From Sporosarcina ureae (GTDB lineage Bacteria; Bacillota; Bacilli; Bacillales_A; Planococcaceae), in assembly GCF_002082015.1 (NCBI RefSeq), contig NZ_CP015109.1:2757001-2821000 (forward strand): a stretch of DNA of 64,000 nt. The letters run 5' to 3'. Below, in pieces: positions 15,006 through 24,234 of the stretch; the first letter of the stretch is position 1; each line of letters opens with the position of its first letter. A program made the translations under genes and the position numbers. The notes below the pieces were generated by a model, which did no database searches, was not told the DNA's origin, and saw only the letters and a program-made list of their open reading frames with translations.

Positions 15006-16673
15006 TTATTGCTTACTGTAATACTGATACAGGCCTGTATAGATCGCATCAGCATAAATATTCAAATACTTCTCGCTTGTCAATTTCGCATAGTCTTGTG
15101 AATTTGTAATAAAGCCTAACTCCACAAGAACAGCAGCTACGTTATTATTCTTAATGACATAAAATCCTTTATTCTTCACGCCACGATCAGACATATTAGC
15201 CTTTTGCACAATATTACGCTGAATGAAAGAAGCTAAATCGCGGCTTTCTGTTGCGTTTACGTTAGAAGATGAATCATAGAAAACTTCTGTGCCTTTTGCA
15301 GCAAAACCTGCTGCGTTGACGTGAATTGAAACGAATGTTTCTGCATAATTCTTTTTAGCGAAATCTGTACGTGCTTGTAGTGAATAATACGTATCGTTAG
15401 AGCGTGTCATGATCACTTTAGCACCGGCATTCTTTAACTTCGCTTCCACTTTCTTAGCAGCGTTCAATGTGATGTTTTTTTCAGATTTACCATTCTTACC
15501 TGCACCCGGATCATGTCCGCCATGTCCAGCGTCGACAACGATGATCCGATCTTTCAATGGATTACCTGTTTGATTCAATAATTTCAAATACGTTTTGTGT
15601 ACATAACCTGTGGTACTGCCCGTACGAATCTTCGCCCAGTATCCAGAGATGGATAGGACTTCTACTTTCTGACCCGCTTGAAGTTTACCCACAGTAGGGG
15701 CACTGGAGTTGCCAGCAGAACGTATGTTTAAATTATTTACCGTTACTTTACCCATTGTTTTAGCAACAGGCGTCGGTTTTGGTGTAGTGACAGGTGGTGG
15801 TGCTGGAGTACTCGGTTTCACGTCATTTATATTAGGCGTCGTAAAATATTCATGAACATATCCTTCCACACCGTTGATCTTGACTTTTAGCCAGACACCT
15901 GTTTTGCCTGTTACTTCTACTAATGTACCGTTAGACAACACATGAATGATAGCCGAGGACTCAGAAGGTGCGCTACGTACGTTCAATGGATCCGTATCGT
16001 CACCCGTTGCAACACGTACATACTCTACACTGGATTGCTGGTCTGGTGTTTTAACTGTTAATGCAAACTGCTTGTCCATTGCGCGTGCAACAAATAAAGC
16101 GAATTGTTTACGTGTTAACTTGTTATTCGGTAAGAATTTCTTGTTGTCACCTTGTGTAATTCCTGCGTAATACAAGCCATTGATACGATCAGCATATTTA
16201 TGACTTTGTACGTCATTCATGCCCAAAGGTTTTTTGCTCGTTACTTTTTCAGATAAGTTAAATGCTACGGACATTGCGTAAGCCATTTCATCCCGTTTAA
16301 TTTCTTCGTTCGGTTTAAAGTTATTTGCGTCCGTGTTGGGGAAGTATCCTTTTTGGAGAGCAATGTTAGCAAACTTGTATTGTTCGCTAGTCGGCTTCAA
16401 ACCGTTAATTTCCATATTTTTTAACTGTGTATCTTGCGTGCCAGTTGCAATAACCAGCATCTTGGCAACATGTGAACGTCGTAAGTTATCTTGAGGATTG
16501 AATTTAGGAGTTTGATTGATGATTCCTTTTTCAGCTATGTAATGAACTTCTTTAAAATATTCACTGTTGGCGGGGACGTCGGAAAACTTGAAGCTTGCAA
16601 CTGACTGGAGAGGAGCGAGAGCTAAGATCGTTAGCAGCAACAGTCCGACTGTTGCCCATTTAAATTGTTTCAT
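15006..16673 (-). CDS. SLH- and SH3-domain N-acetylmuramoyl-L-alanine amidase
   Basis: Secreted autolysin of 555 residues that cleaves the bond between muramic acid and the stem peptide. Signal peptide 1-27. Three SLH repeats span about 28-205. Two bacterial SH3 domains follow at about 218-278 and 308-366, split by a Pro/Thr linker. The Amidase_3 domain is at about 376-553, with zinc ligands His384 (DAGHGG), Glu398 and His451 (SIHVNA) and catalytic Glu518 (VLVELGFITN). All key residues are present. A GGAGG ribosome site lies just before the ATG. The amidase is C-terminal and the SLH anchor N-terminal, as in wall-bound autolysins of S-layer bacteria. Confidence 0.93.
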   Translation of the reverse strand: MKQFKWATVGLLLLTILALAPLQSVASFKFSDVPANSEYFKEVHYIAEKGIINQTPKFNPQDNLRRSHVAKMLVIATGTQDTQLKNMEINGLKPTSEQYKFANIALQKGYFPNTDANNFKPNEEIKRDEMAYAMSVAFNLSEKVTSKKPLGMNDVQSHKYADRINGLYYAGITQGDNKKFLPNNKLTRKQFALFVARAMDKQFALTVKTPDQQSSVEYVRVATGDDTDPLNVRSAPSESSAIIHVLSNGTLVEVTGKTGVWLKVKINGVEGYVHEYFTTPNINDVKPSTPAPPPVTTPKPTPVAKTMGKVTVNNLNIRSAGNSSAPTVGKLQAGQKVEVLSISGYWAKIRTGSTTGYVHKTYLKLLNQTGNPLKDRIIVVDAGHGGHDPGAGKNGKSEKNITLNAAKKVEAKLKNAGAKVIMTRSNDTYYSLQARTDFAKKNYAETFVSIHVNAAGFAAKGTEVFYDSSSNVNATESRDLASFIQRNIVQKANMSDRGVKNKGFYVIKNNNVAAVLVELGFITNSQDYAKLTSEKYLNIYADAIYTGLYQYYSKQ

Positions 16674-16842
16674 GAGATCCTCCTTAAAATATGATTTATT
16701 ACTAGACTCATAGGTTCATTTTACCAGTTATGAAATCTAATTACTAGATATTTTTGTCATGGTTCGTAAAATAGCAATGTTCCTTTCTGATTCTTCACTA
16801 CTACTTTAGGAAGGGTGATACGGAAGGGGGATAGAGCTGAAT

Positions 16843-16879
16843 ATAAAAAAACCGAATGCTCTAATTTGAACATTCGGTA
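16843..16879 (-). terminator. Terminator of the NlpC/P60-SLH gene
   Basis: On the minus strand ACCGAATG / CATTCGGT stem with a 12-base loop, then seven T residues. Confidence 0.8.
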
Positions 16880-16885
16880 GGGTCA

Positions 16886-17797
16886 TCAATTATTGATACG
16901 ATCGATGAATTTATTTAGTTGGCCAACGGATACTTTGTCTGTCAAACCATATGTACCGTCTAGGTAGCCAGTTGTAATTTCATGATAGAATAAGATGTTG
17001 ATATACTCTGTTGCCCAGTGACCAGCAGGAACATCGGAGAAATTCGCGATGGCAGAACCTCTTAATTCAAATGCACTTACTAAGATTTTTGCCATTTGGG
17101 CGCGAGTTAATTCTTTATCTGGATTAAAGTTACCTGCATCGCCAGAGAAGATGTTCGCTTCAGCGACTGCGGAAATTGCTTCGTAGTGAGGGTTTGATTC
17201 ATCTACGTCTTTAAATGCAATGTTAACTGTTGTCATATCAAGCTCTAACTTTTCTGCTAATACCTGTGCAATTTCACCGCGTGTTGCATAGACGATTTCT
17301 TTAACAGGAGCAGCTGCCGCCACCTTTTTCTCTTCCTTTGCTACGTTATCAGTGAAGTTCGCTACGCGACGTGCACCGATATAACGGCTCTTCCAGTAGT
17401 ATGGATCATCCAATGATGATACCATGACACCTTTGCTCACAGAAGCATGAATGAAGTTATTAGATCCTATATAGATGCCAACGTGTGATACGCCGCGACC
17501 TGATGTATTGAAGAATACTAAATCTCCAACTTCTAGATTGCTTTTAGAAATAGAAGTACCGATTCCGATTTGTTGACCAGTCGTTCTTGGAATAGAAAGA
17601 CCTTCTTTATTGAATACATATTGTGTAAATCCTGAACAGTCAAATGCTGTAGGGGTTGTCCCACCTAAGCGGTAAGGCGTTCCCATATACTTTTTCGCTG
17701 TGTTTACTAATGAAGTTGGTGAGTTTGCGGAAGCAAATTCTGGTGCGAATGAAAAGAATAATAGACTTGCCATGACCAGAGTTAATAGACGTTTCAT
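16886..17797 (-). CDS. NlpC/P60 endopeptidase with C-terminal SLH repeats
   Basis: Secreted cell wall endopeptidase of 303 residues, predicted to cut gamma-D-Glu-meso-diaminopimelate-type bonds in stem peptides. Signal peptide 1-24. The NlpC/P60 domain spans about 27-150 with catalytic Cys54 (FDCSGF), His105 (SHVGIYIG) and third residue His117 (FIHAS). About 2.5 SLH repeats follow at 165-303; the first starts within a YATRGEIAQ segment, so one repeat is incomplete. Its catalytic domain is very like the stand-alone protein at 28033. A WalR-type box lies about 85 bp upstream. Ribosome site AAAGGGGAA precedes the ATG. Confidence 0.92.
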   Translation of the reverse strand: MKRLLTLVMASLLFFSFAPEFASANSPTSLVNTAKKYMGTPYRLGGTTPTAFDCSGFTQYVFNKEGLSIPRTTGQQIGIGTSISKSNLEVGDLVFFNTSGRGVSHVGIYIGSNNFIHASVSKGVMVSSLDDPYYWKSRYIGARRVANFTDNVAKEEKKVAAAAPVKEIVYATRGEIAQVLAEKLELDMTTVNIAFKDVDESNPHYEAISAVAEANIFSGDAGNFNPDKELTRAQMAKILVSAFELRGSAIANFSDVPAGHWATEYINILFYHEITTGYLDGTYGLTDKVSVGQLNKFIDRINN

Positions 17798-17880
17798 GCT
17801 GTTCTCAAATTCCCCTTTCGCACAATCACTGTTGTGCTTTGTAATCTAGGAATATATTAGCACGGATAAACATAGAAATT

Positions 17881-17897
17881 GTTACATTTACATTACA
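17881..17897 (-). promoter_or_regulatory. WalR-type box upstream of the NlpC/P60-SLH gene
   Basis: On the minus strand TGTAAT, five bases, TGTAAC: a full match to the WalR consensus TGTWAH-N5-TGTWAH. WalR (YycF) is the essential regulator of cell wall hydrolases in Firmicutes. The site is 84 bp before the start codon. Confidence 0.6.
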
Positions 17898-18019
17898 AGA
17901 GAATTACACCCTGACACATGAGTGAAATGTTAGTATAAATTACTAGTTGAATTTAGATTAGTTGGATCAAGTAGAATAGTCAGTTAATTATTATTGCGAC
18001 TTTATATCCGCATGGTATG

Positions 18020-18028
18020 TGGTATAAT
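18020..18028 (+). promoter_or_regulatory. Extended -10 promoter of the GT4/flippase operon
   Basis: TGGTATAAT with TATAAT at 18023-18028, about 62 bases before the GTG start at 18090. Confidence 0.55.
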
Positions 18029-18089
18029 CATTCAACGTATAAAAAAGCGTAGTAGTTTATGACAGTACGTAATAAAGGATGAGTTATGA

Positions 18090-19187
18090 GTGTCTAAAGT
18101 AGTAGTGTTTAGTAATATGTATCCTTCCACTGAGCATCCAACCTATGGAATATTTGTGAAAAACCAAGTGGAACAAGTAAAAAATGAAGGTGTAGACGTT
18201 AAAGTCATCGCCATACATGATCCCGGCAAAGGAAAGATCGGAAAAATAACCAAATATTTATCATGGGGAATGCAATCCCTTCTATATGTCTTACAGCATA
18301 AAAAGAACATCAGCATCACACATGCACATTACGCATTTCCAACTGGACTAGTGTCGTTGCTTGCAAAGAAAGTATGGAAGATCCCGTACGTTGTCACCGT
18401 GCATGGTGGAGATCTAGACAAAATGGCGAAGAAGAGTCCACGAATCACACAACTTACTCAACGTATTTTACAAGAATCTTCAGTGGTAATTACAGTTGGG
18501 GAGAAGTTGCGAAATGATGTCATCGAAGACTATGGTATACCCCCTAGTAAGGTAGAGGTTATGAGTATGGGAGTCGATACGGATGTTTTCAAACCAATGG
18601 GCCAGGAAGAAGTCCGGCTTTTATTGGACGTGCCTTTAAATGAACGTGTAGTACTCTTTGTAGGAAATGTAATTGAAGCAAAAGGCGTCATGGAATTGAC
18701 GGATGCATTTGAACAATTACAACAGACGCATGATGATCTTCTTCTATATATAGTAGGTTCACAAAAGGATCAGCGTTTTGTGGCAGACGTGAAGGAGAAA
18801 GTCGCGAACAATACGAGCATTCTCTTTAAAGAACCTGTCAGCCAGACTGAATTGGCGAAATGGATGTCAGCAGCGGATATTCTCGTACTACCTTCATATC
18901 ATGAAGGTTTCGGCTTAGTAGCACTCGAAGCGCTTGCATCAGGAGCCAAAGTCGTAGCGACGAATGTTGGAGGTCTTCCTTACTTATTGAAAGACGATGT
19001 CGGAACCTTAGTTGAACCACGTAATGCGCAAGCTTTAGCTGTTGGACTCGAAAAAGCACTTGCTAGTGAAGTGACGAGGGAGCAACATGAAGTGACGCAA
19101 CAAGTGATTCAGCAACATTCTTCTACAGTAATCGTCAACAGGTTGAACGATATTTATGAACAGAATGGAAAGGGATCTTCCAAATGA
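18090..19187 (+). CDS. GT4-family glycosyltransferase
   Basis: Cytoplasmic, retaining GT-B glycosyltransferase of 365 residues. Visible motifs: a PTYGIFVKNQVEQ loop near the N-terminus, VTVHGGDLDKM, SMGVDTDVF at the linker between the lobes, FVGNVIEAKG, and the nucleotide-sugar-binding SYHEGFGLVALEALASG with the EX7E glutamates. GTG 18090 is chosen since AAAGGATGAG ends six bases before it, while the nearby ATG 18086 hits a stop after two codons. Its stop overlaps the start of the MurJ-like flippase, so the two are translationally coupled and probably act on the same lipid-linked glycan. The sugar cannot be inferred. Confidence 0.88.
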   Translation: MSKVVVFSNMYPSTEHPTYGIFVKNQVEQVKNEGVDVKVIAIHDPGKGKIGKITKYLSWGMQSLLYVLQHKKNISITHAHYAFPTGLVSLLAKKVWKIPYVVTVHGGDLDKMAKKSPRITQLTQRILQESSVVITVGEKLRNDVIEDYGIPPSKVEVMSMGVDTDVFKPMGQEEVRLLLDVPLNERVVLFVGNVIEAKGVMELTDAFEQLQQTHDDLLLYIVGSQKDQRFVADVKEKVANNTSILFKEPVSQTELAKWMSAADILVLPSYHEGFGLVALEALASGAKVVATNVGGLPYLLKDDVGTLVEPRNAQALAVGLEKALASEVTREQHEVTQQVIQQHSSTVIVNRLNDIYEQNGKGSSK

Positions 19188-20467
19188 GTAAATTATTCAA
19201 GATCATCGGTGCTGTCGCGATCATTAATATTGTAGCCAGATTGTTTGGCTTCGGGCGTGAAGTCGTGATTGGCATACAATACGGTACCTCGACAGTAGCG
19301 GATGCCATCGCGACTGCATATACGATACCGAACTTTATTTATCTAGTGCTTGGCGGCGCGTTGACGACTGCCTTTATATCGATCTACCATTCTTCAAATA
19401 TGGATCGACCATTATTTGTGCGCAATGCATTCACGACAGTTGTCATAACCGCAACACTCGTGACAGTAGTCATCGTCGTATTGACGAATCCGATTTTACA
19501 TCTATTCTTCAAAGAACTAAGTGATGAAGACTACACATTAGTAAGAAATCTCTTCCTATGGATGATGCCTTCTTCTATCGTTTTAGTCATGTCGACATGG
19601 ATGAGCGGATTATTGAATATCCATGACCGCTTTCAGTTATCGAGTCTTGCCATCTTGTTGTATAACGTAGCATTTGTTGGGGTGGGGGTTGCGCTGACGA
19701 AATGGCTTGGACCTGAATCATACGGTGTCGGTGCGATGGTCAGTGCGATCCTAATGGGACTCTTCCTATATTGGGGTATTAGACGTGCAGATCTCTCTTC
19801 ATTAAAGCCTTCATTCGGTATGCCGACGGATATTAAGAGAATGTGGTGGCTGGCACTTCCGATTTTATTCGGTGGCGCATCCTTGCAGTTCTACTTCGTT
19901 ATTCACCGTATTGCAGCCGGGGGGTTAGGGGAAGGGGCGATTTCTTCTATTAACTACGCATCCAAACTAACAGGCTTTCCACAAGCCATTTTGATGACAG
20001 CTGTAACGACGGTAATCTATCCAATGCTCGCGAAGAAAGAAGGCGAAGGGGATACGAATACGGTCAAAGCGCTCTACAAGAAAGGTATGCTCTACATGGT
20101 CGCGTTACTATTGCCTGCGACGGTGTTTTGCTACTTCTTAGCTGAACCGCTAGTCCGTTTAGTATTCGGTTATGGAAATTTCGATGAAAAATCCATTATG
20201 CTGACGGTGCCGGTGTTCAAAATATTTGCTCTGTCGATGTTCTTCCTAGCAGCGAATACATATGTCACTCGTTTTTATTATGCAAAAGGTAATTCAATCA
20301 CACCGATCATCTTCAGTTTGATCAGCGTGTTTGGAATTAATATCGGTATTATTTTTGCGTTTGTTGATCAGCTGGGTGCGCAAGCTATTGCGTACGGTAC
20401 AGTGATCAGTGCTGCGGTGAACTTCCTTTTACTTGCAGGGTATGCTCGGTTTAAATGGCAGTTATGA
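19184..20467 (+). CDS. MurJ/MviN-family lipid-linked glycan flippase
   Basis: Integral membrane protein of 427 residues with about 12 hydrophobic segments. The N-terminus (RLFGFGREVVIG, DAIATAYTIPNFIYLVLGGALTTAFIS) carries the MurJ family signature. MurJ flips lipid II, but full-length MurJ is usually ~510 residues with 14 helices; this one is shorter. The ATGA overlap with the GT4 gene suggests a dedicated flippase for a wall glycan, perhaps the secondary cell wall polymer, not the housekeeping lipid II flippase. Family assignment is firm; substrate is inferred. Confidence 0.8.
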   Translation: MSKLFKIIGAVAIINIVARLFGFGREVVIGIQYGTSTVADAIATAYTIPNFIYLVLGGALTTAFISIYHSSNMDRPLFVRNAFTTVVITATLVTVVIVVLTNPILHLFFKELSDEDYTLVRNLFLWMMPSSIVLVMSTWMSGLLNIHDRFQLSSLAILLYNVAFVGVGVALTKWLGPESYGVGAMVSAILMGLFLYWGIRRADLSSLKPSFGMPTDIKRMWWLALPILFGGASLQFYFVIHRIAAGGLGEGAISSINYASKLTGFPQAILMTAVTTVIYPMLAKKEGEGDTNTVKALYKKGMLYMVALLLPATVFCYFLAEPLVRLVFGYGNFDEKSIMLTVPVFKIFALSMFFLAANTYVTRFYYAKGNSITPIIFSLISVFGINIGIIFAFVDQLGAQAIAYGTVISAAVNFLLLAGYARFKWQL

Positions 20468-20473
20468 TGATAG

Positions 20474-20516
20474 TAAAAAGCTTCCACTCAGTTTATAGCT
20501 GAGTGGAAGCTTTTTT
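20474..20516 (+). terminator. Terminator of the GT4/flippase operon
   Basis: AAAAGCTTCCACTCAG / CTGAGTGGAAGCTTTT perfect stem with a short loop and trailing T residues. Confidence 0.92.
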
Positions 20517-20539
20517 GTGGTTTTAAGTGACGGCGTGAG

Positions 20540-20596
20540 TCCAGAAAGCAGACACTCAGTGACTTCAGTACCCAACAATCAGTCGAGCAACGACCC
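20540..20596 (+). repeat. 57-bp dispersed repeat, copy 2
   Basis: Core from TCCAGAAAGCAGACACTCAG to CGAGCAACGACCC, matching copies at 14831 and 27740. It sits right after the terminator of a plus-strand operon and just before the 3' end of the minus-strand SulP gene. The flanking sequences seen in the other two copies are mostly absent here. Confidence 0.9.
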
Positions 20597-20610
20597 AATC
20601 ACCCCAACAC

Positions 20611-22203
20611 TCACAACATAAAGAAATTATCCTCACCGATCTTGCCATACAAGCCACTACGTTTAAACAAGCTCACTTTCTCAGGAGGTACTTTTTTAAA
20701 AATCAGTCGCTTGTTTTGGCGACCTGCTTCGTCGAGCATCGCAGAAAGAGCCGCTTCGCCTGTTGCGTCGATGGCTGTTAAATTTTTCATGTCTAAAATA
20801 ATCATTTTCTGTTCAAGATTTAATAGCTCAGGATATCGATCTTCAAAATATTTCGCTGTACCGAAGAACAGCGGCCCCGAGATTTTAAACTTAATCAGTT
20901 CGGATTCATTTTCTGGATCCAACTTGAACTTCTCCACGTCGGTCAATTTACTCTTTTTAATAGTTAAAGAGCCACTCATTTTACGTAAGAACGACAGGGC
21001 GGCGAGTAAGATTCCGACTTCGACTGCGATCGTTAGATTTACGAATATCGTCAACAAGAAAGTTGTCAGTAACACAAGCGAATCCCCTGAGCGTAATGAA
21101 GCGATTTGTGCGAAGGCTTTACGTGAACTCATATTCCATGCAACGAACATTAAAATCGGCGCCATTGCGGCTAACGGTATATAAGACGCGTAAGGTGCGA
21201 ATAGTAATAAGAACGCCAATACAAATAAACTTTGCACGACACCGGATATCGGACTGACTGCGCCTGAGCCGATATTTGTGGCAGTACGGGCGATAGCGCC
21301 TGTTGCTGGAATTCCACCGAATAGAGGTGTCACGATATTCGCGATACCTTGGCCGAATAATTCTTTCTTAGAATCATGCTTCGGTACTTTAGTTTTCATT
21401 CCATCTGCAACGACTGCGGAAAGCAGAGATTCAATTGCACCGAGTGCGGCAATGATTAAGGCAGGTTGCCACAAGTTTACCAGTTTGGCGAGTGTAATCT
21501 CGGGGAAGTGAAAACTAGGCAGATGTTGCGGAATGCCGCCGTATGCTGTACCGATCGTTTCCACTTTACCTGGGAAAAACAAGATCGAGCAAATAGTAGG
21601 GATTAGCAATGCAATAAGTAACACTGGAACCTTTGGAGCAATCTTCGGTAAAAGAAAGATGACGAGTAAACCAATTATGGCAGTCAAGATACTAAATGTA
21701 TTGACGGTATGAAAATGACGAGCGATTTCTATCATGCTTTCATGGAAAAATTCTTTTTTCTCTACTCCCGTCAATCCAAAAAAGTTTTGGAATTGTCCAG
21801 TAAATATAATGACAGCTATTCCCGCGGTGAATCCTATAGTCACCGATCGCGGGACGAAATGAATGAGATTACTGACACCGAGAAAGCTCATGATGACGAG
21901 AAGAATACCAGCGAGAAATCCAGCGATTAGAAGGTCTTCATACCCGTATTGCAACACAATAGCTAATAATATGGGAATGAATGCGCCAGTAGGTCCCGCA
22001 ATCTGGTAGCGTGAGCCACCTAGCAAGGCGACTAAAAGACCTGCGATGATCGTTGTGTACAGTCCGTATTCGGGTTTCACGCCAGAAGCAATTGCAAAAG
22101 CCATCCCAAGCGGAATGGCTACAATTCCAACAGTAATCCCTGCAATTAAATCCTGCCGGAAGCCCGCTGCATTATAATGAAGATAACGTTGATCTTTGAA
22201 CAT
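20611..22203 (-). CDS. SulP-family anion transporter with STAS domain
   Basis: Membrane transporter of 530 residues for an inorganic anion (sulfate, bicarbonate or similar; substrate not readable). About 12-14 hydrophobic helices over residues 1-400 begin with RQDLIAGITVGIVAIPLGMAFAIASG, the SulP signature. The cytoplasmic STAS domain at about 425-530 ends with an IILDMKNLTAIDATGEAAL core. ATG 22203 has a GGAAG ribosome site about nine bases upstream. It is divergent from a short-chain dehydrogenase with 200 bp between them and has no obvious operon partner. Confidence 0.9.
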   Translation of the reverse strand: MFKDQRYLHYNAAGFRQDLIAGITVGIVAIPLGMAFAIASGVKPEYGLYTTIIAGLLVALLGGSRYQIAGPTGAFIPILLAIVLQYGYEDLLIAGFLAGILLVIMSFLGVSNLIHFVPRSVTIGFTAGIAVIIFTGQFQNFFGLTGVEKKEFFHESMIEIARHFHTVNTFSILTAIIGLLVIFLLPKIAPKVPVLLIALLIPTICSILFFPGKVETIGTAYGGIPQHLPSFHFPEITLAKLVNLWQPALIIAALGAIESLLSAVVADGMKTKVPKHDSKKELFGQGIANIVTPLFGGIPATGAIARTATNIGSGAVSPISGVVQSLFVLAFLLLFAPYASYIPLAAMAPILMFVAWNMSSRKAFAQIASLRSGDSLVLLTTFLLTIFVNLTIAVEVGILLAALSFLRKMSGSLTIKKSKLTDVEKFKLDPENESELIKFKISGPLFFGTAKYFEDRYPELLNLEQKMIILDMKNLTAIDATGEAALSAMLDEAGRQNKRLIFKKVPPEKVSLFKRSGLYGKIGEDNFFML

Positions 22204-22405
22204 AATTGTTCACTTCTTCCATTTATAGAGTATATATACATCTCTTATTATATCGTATGCATAGGGTCTATACAAGGTATGTATAAAGTGAAGGGTGTAG
22301 AAGCGTACCGCAAGTACTGCAGATTTTGCCAAACAGAATAATGGAATCCAATATAGTTTAGTGTTAAAGTATATATCAGTACTAACGATAAAGGAGAGAT
22401 ATATT

Positions 22406-23143
22406 ATGGGCAGACTACAAGATAAAGTAGCATTCATTACAGGCGGAGCATCGGGTATGGGCGAGATGATGGTAAAGCAATTTACAGCAGAAGGCGCAAA
22501 AGTGATTGCCGCGGATATCAATACAGCGGCACTTGAAGAAAAGTGGGGCGGGCAGGACAATATCTTCACGATCAAATTGAATGTAACAGAAGATGCAGAG
22601 TGGGAAGACGCAATGAAAAAAGCTGTCGATCACTTTGGCAAAATTGATATTCTGGTAAATAATGCGGGCATCTCAACAGAAAAAACGGTGGATCAAATCA
22701 CCATTGAAGATTGGCGCAGACTTTCAGACATCAATAGCTTCGGTACATTCCTAGGTATGAAGCATGTTTCTAAATATATGAAAGAAGCGAAAAAAGGAGC
22801 AATCGTCAATATTTCTTCTTATACTGCTTTAATCGGCATGGGCTTAAATCCGTACTCCGCTTCTAAAGGTGCGGTACGTGCGATCTCAAAAGCGGCAGCA
22901 GCAGAATATGGACAAGCTGGTATCCGTGTGAACACAGTATTCCCAGGAGTAATCCAGACACCCATGGTTGCAAATCTGGAAGAGTCGAAAGCTCAACTTG
23001 ATATGTTGATTAAAATGACTCCACTACAACGTTTAGGTCAGCCAGAAGATGTAGGAAATGCTGTACTATTCCTCGCATCGGATGAAGCGGCTTATATTAC
23101 TGGCGCAGAGCTTGTCATTGATGGTGGATATACCGCACGATAA
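22406..23143 (+). CDS. Short-chain dehydrogenase/reductase
   Basis: NAD(P)-dependent classical SDR of 245 residues with TGGASGMGE cofactor loop, NNAG motif and catalytic Tyr/Lys in YSASKGAV, preceded by catalytic Ser in NISSYTA. The C-terminal DEAAYITGAELVIDGGYTAR is characteristic of the 3-oxoacyl-ACP reductase, glucose dehydrogenase and hydroxysteroid dehydrogenase group, so substrate is open. The frame extends upstream to 22361, but ATG 22406 has AAGGAGAG seven bases before it. Single gene with a strong terminator. Confidence 0.88.
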   Translation: MGRLQDKVAFITGGASGMGEMMVKQFTAEGAKVIAADINTAALEEKWGGQDNIFTIKLNVTEDAEWEDAMKKAVDHFGKIDILVNNAGISTEKTVDQITIEDWRRLSDINSFGTFLGMKHVSKYMKEAKKGAIVNISSYTALIGMGLNPYSASKGAVRAISKAAAAEYGQAGIRVNTVFPGVIQTPMVANLEESKAQLDMLIKMTPLQRLGQPEDVGNAVLFLASDEAAYITGAELVIDGGYTAR

Positions 23144-23156
23144 TCAACACAATAAA

Positions 23157-23208
23157 TAAAACGGGTTGTCCTACAAGTCATCATGACTTATAGGGCAACC
23201 CGTTTTTC
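23157..23208. terminator. Bidirectional terminator
   Basis: AAACGGGTTGTCCTA / TAGGGCAACCCGTTT with a further AAGTCAT/ATGACTT inner stem and A/T runs on both sides, between two convergent genes. Confidence 0.9.
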
Positions 23209-23213
23209 ATTCA

Positions 23214-23903
23214 TTATTTAATATCTAAAAAGCGCTTGAAGCCCATGAAATGTGATTTCCAGTAAGAGGAATCTAGTGAGGCGATTTCAATTGCTTTGGT
23301 CCCTGCGTGAATGAATTCATTATTGCCCAGATAAATACCGATATGTGAGATGCCTGGACGATATGTATTTTCGAAGAATAATAAATCTCCTACTACAGGA
23401 TCTTTTATAAATAGTGAACGGTTATAGAAACCGATGGTGTCTAGTCGAGGGACTTTAACGCCTGCCTGGTTGAATGCGTAGTAAATGAATCCACTGCAAT
23501 CAAATCCTGCTGGTGTTGCGCCTGCCCATACATAAGGAGTCCCTAGTAATGGCTGTGTAATGTCTACTAAACTCTTACCTAGTGCTTGGTTAGTAGCAGC
23601 GACAATTGGCTGTGTCACAGGCTTGCTTGATGATAATGTACCGAATGAATTAGTAGAAGAGACAACTTTTGAAGAGTTCGTTTTATTTTCTACTATTAGT
23701 TTCTGTTTAACTTTGATATTATTAGAAGTGAGAGAATTCAGACGTTTTAACTCGGTTACCGTAATCTTGTACTGAGTGGAAATCTTGTAAAGAGTTTCTC
23801 CTGCTTGCACGACATGCGTCTTGGATGCAGCAGCAACACTGCCAACTGAGATGCTGGTTGCAAGCATAAGGGAAGCAATCGTGGTTAGGGCAATTTTCTT
23901 CAT
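23214..23903 (-). CDS. LysM-NlpC/P60 cell wall endopeptidase
   Basis: Secreted endopeptidase of 229 residues. Signal peptide 1-26, a single LysM peptidoglycan-binding domain at about 29-72 (THVVQAGETLYKIS), a Ser/Thr linker, and an NlpC/P60 domain from about 110 with catalytic Cys136 (FDCSGF), His187 (SHIGIYLG) and His199 (FIHAG). The layout is like B. subtilis LytE/CwlS but with one LysM. Ribosome site AAAGGAG lies before the ATG. The ~330-bp upstream gap holds the oxidase terminator, and I see no certain WalR box there. Confidence 0.9.
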   Translation of the reverse strand: MKKIALTTIASLMLATSISVGSVAAASKTHVVQAGETLYKISTQYKITVTELKRLNSLTSNNIKVKQKLIVENKTNSSKVVSSTNSFGTLSSSKPVTQPIVAATNQALGKSLVDITQPLLGTPYVWAGATPAGFDCSGFIYYAFNQAGVKVPRLDTIGFYNRSLFIKDPVVGDLLFFENTYRPGISHIGIYLGNNEFIHAGTKAIEIASLDSSYWKSHFMGFKRFLDIK

Positions 23904-24174
23904 TTCGACGTATCTCCTTTGAGTATGGTAGATTTGGTACTTTGTACTAACGAGCGTTAACCGTTTATTAAATCTATAAACCTATCATACAATACAATTC
24001 TGGTTATTAAACGTATCTTTATACTTATCTTTATTAAATATTTTACTAGTTAATTAGAATCATTCCATGTGAAGGTATGATAGAATCTTTTTATAGTACA
24101 TTAAAGATCTTAAGGAACTACTGTACGTAAGAGATTATTATGTATCGTATAGTTCGTTGTCATAGATCAAGTTA

Positions 24175-24226
24175 TAAAAAAGTCCCTGAAAAATCCGAAG
24201 TCATACTCCGGAGTCTTCAGGGTTCT
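24175..24226 (-). terminator. Terminator of the ba3 oxidase operon
   Basis: On the minus strand CCCTGAAGACTCCGG ... TTTTTCAGGGA imperfect stem followed by TTTTTT, immediately after the subunit I stop. The rest of 23904-24234 is AT-rich intergenic sequence with no gene. Confidence 0.75.
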
Positions 24227-24234
24227 TCTGTTGT

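Noticed and set aside
20611..22203. Reading the SulP protein as a bicarbonate transporter
   Set aside because: The family is clear but no carbonic anhydrase or sulfate-assimilation gene is adjacent to fix the substrate.
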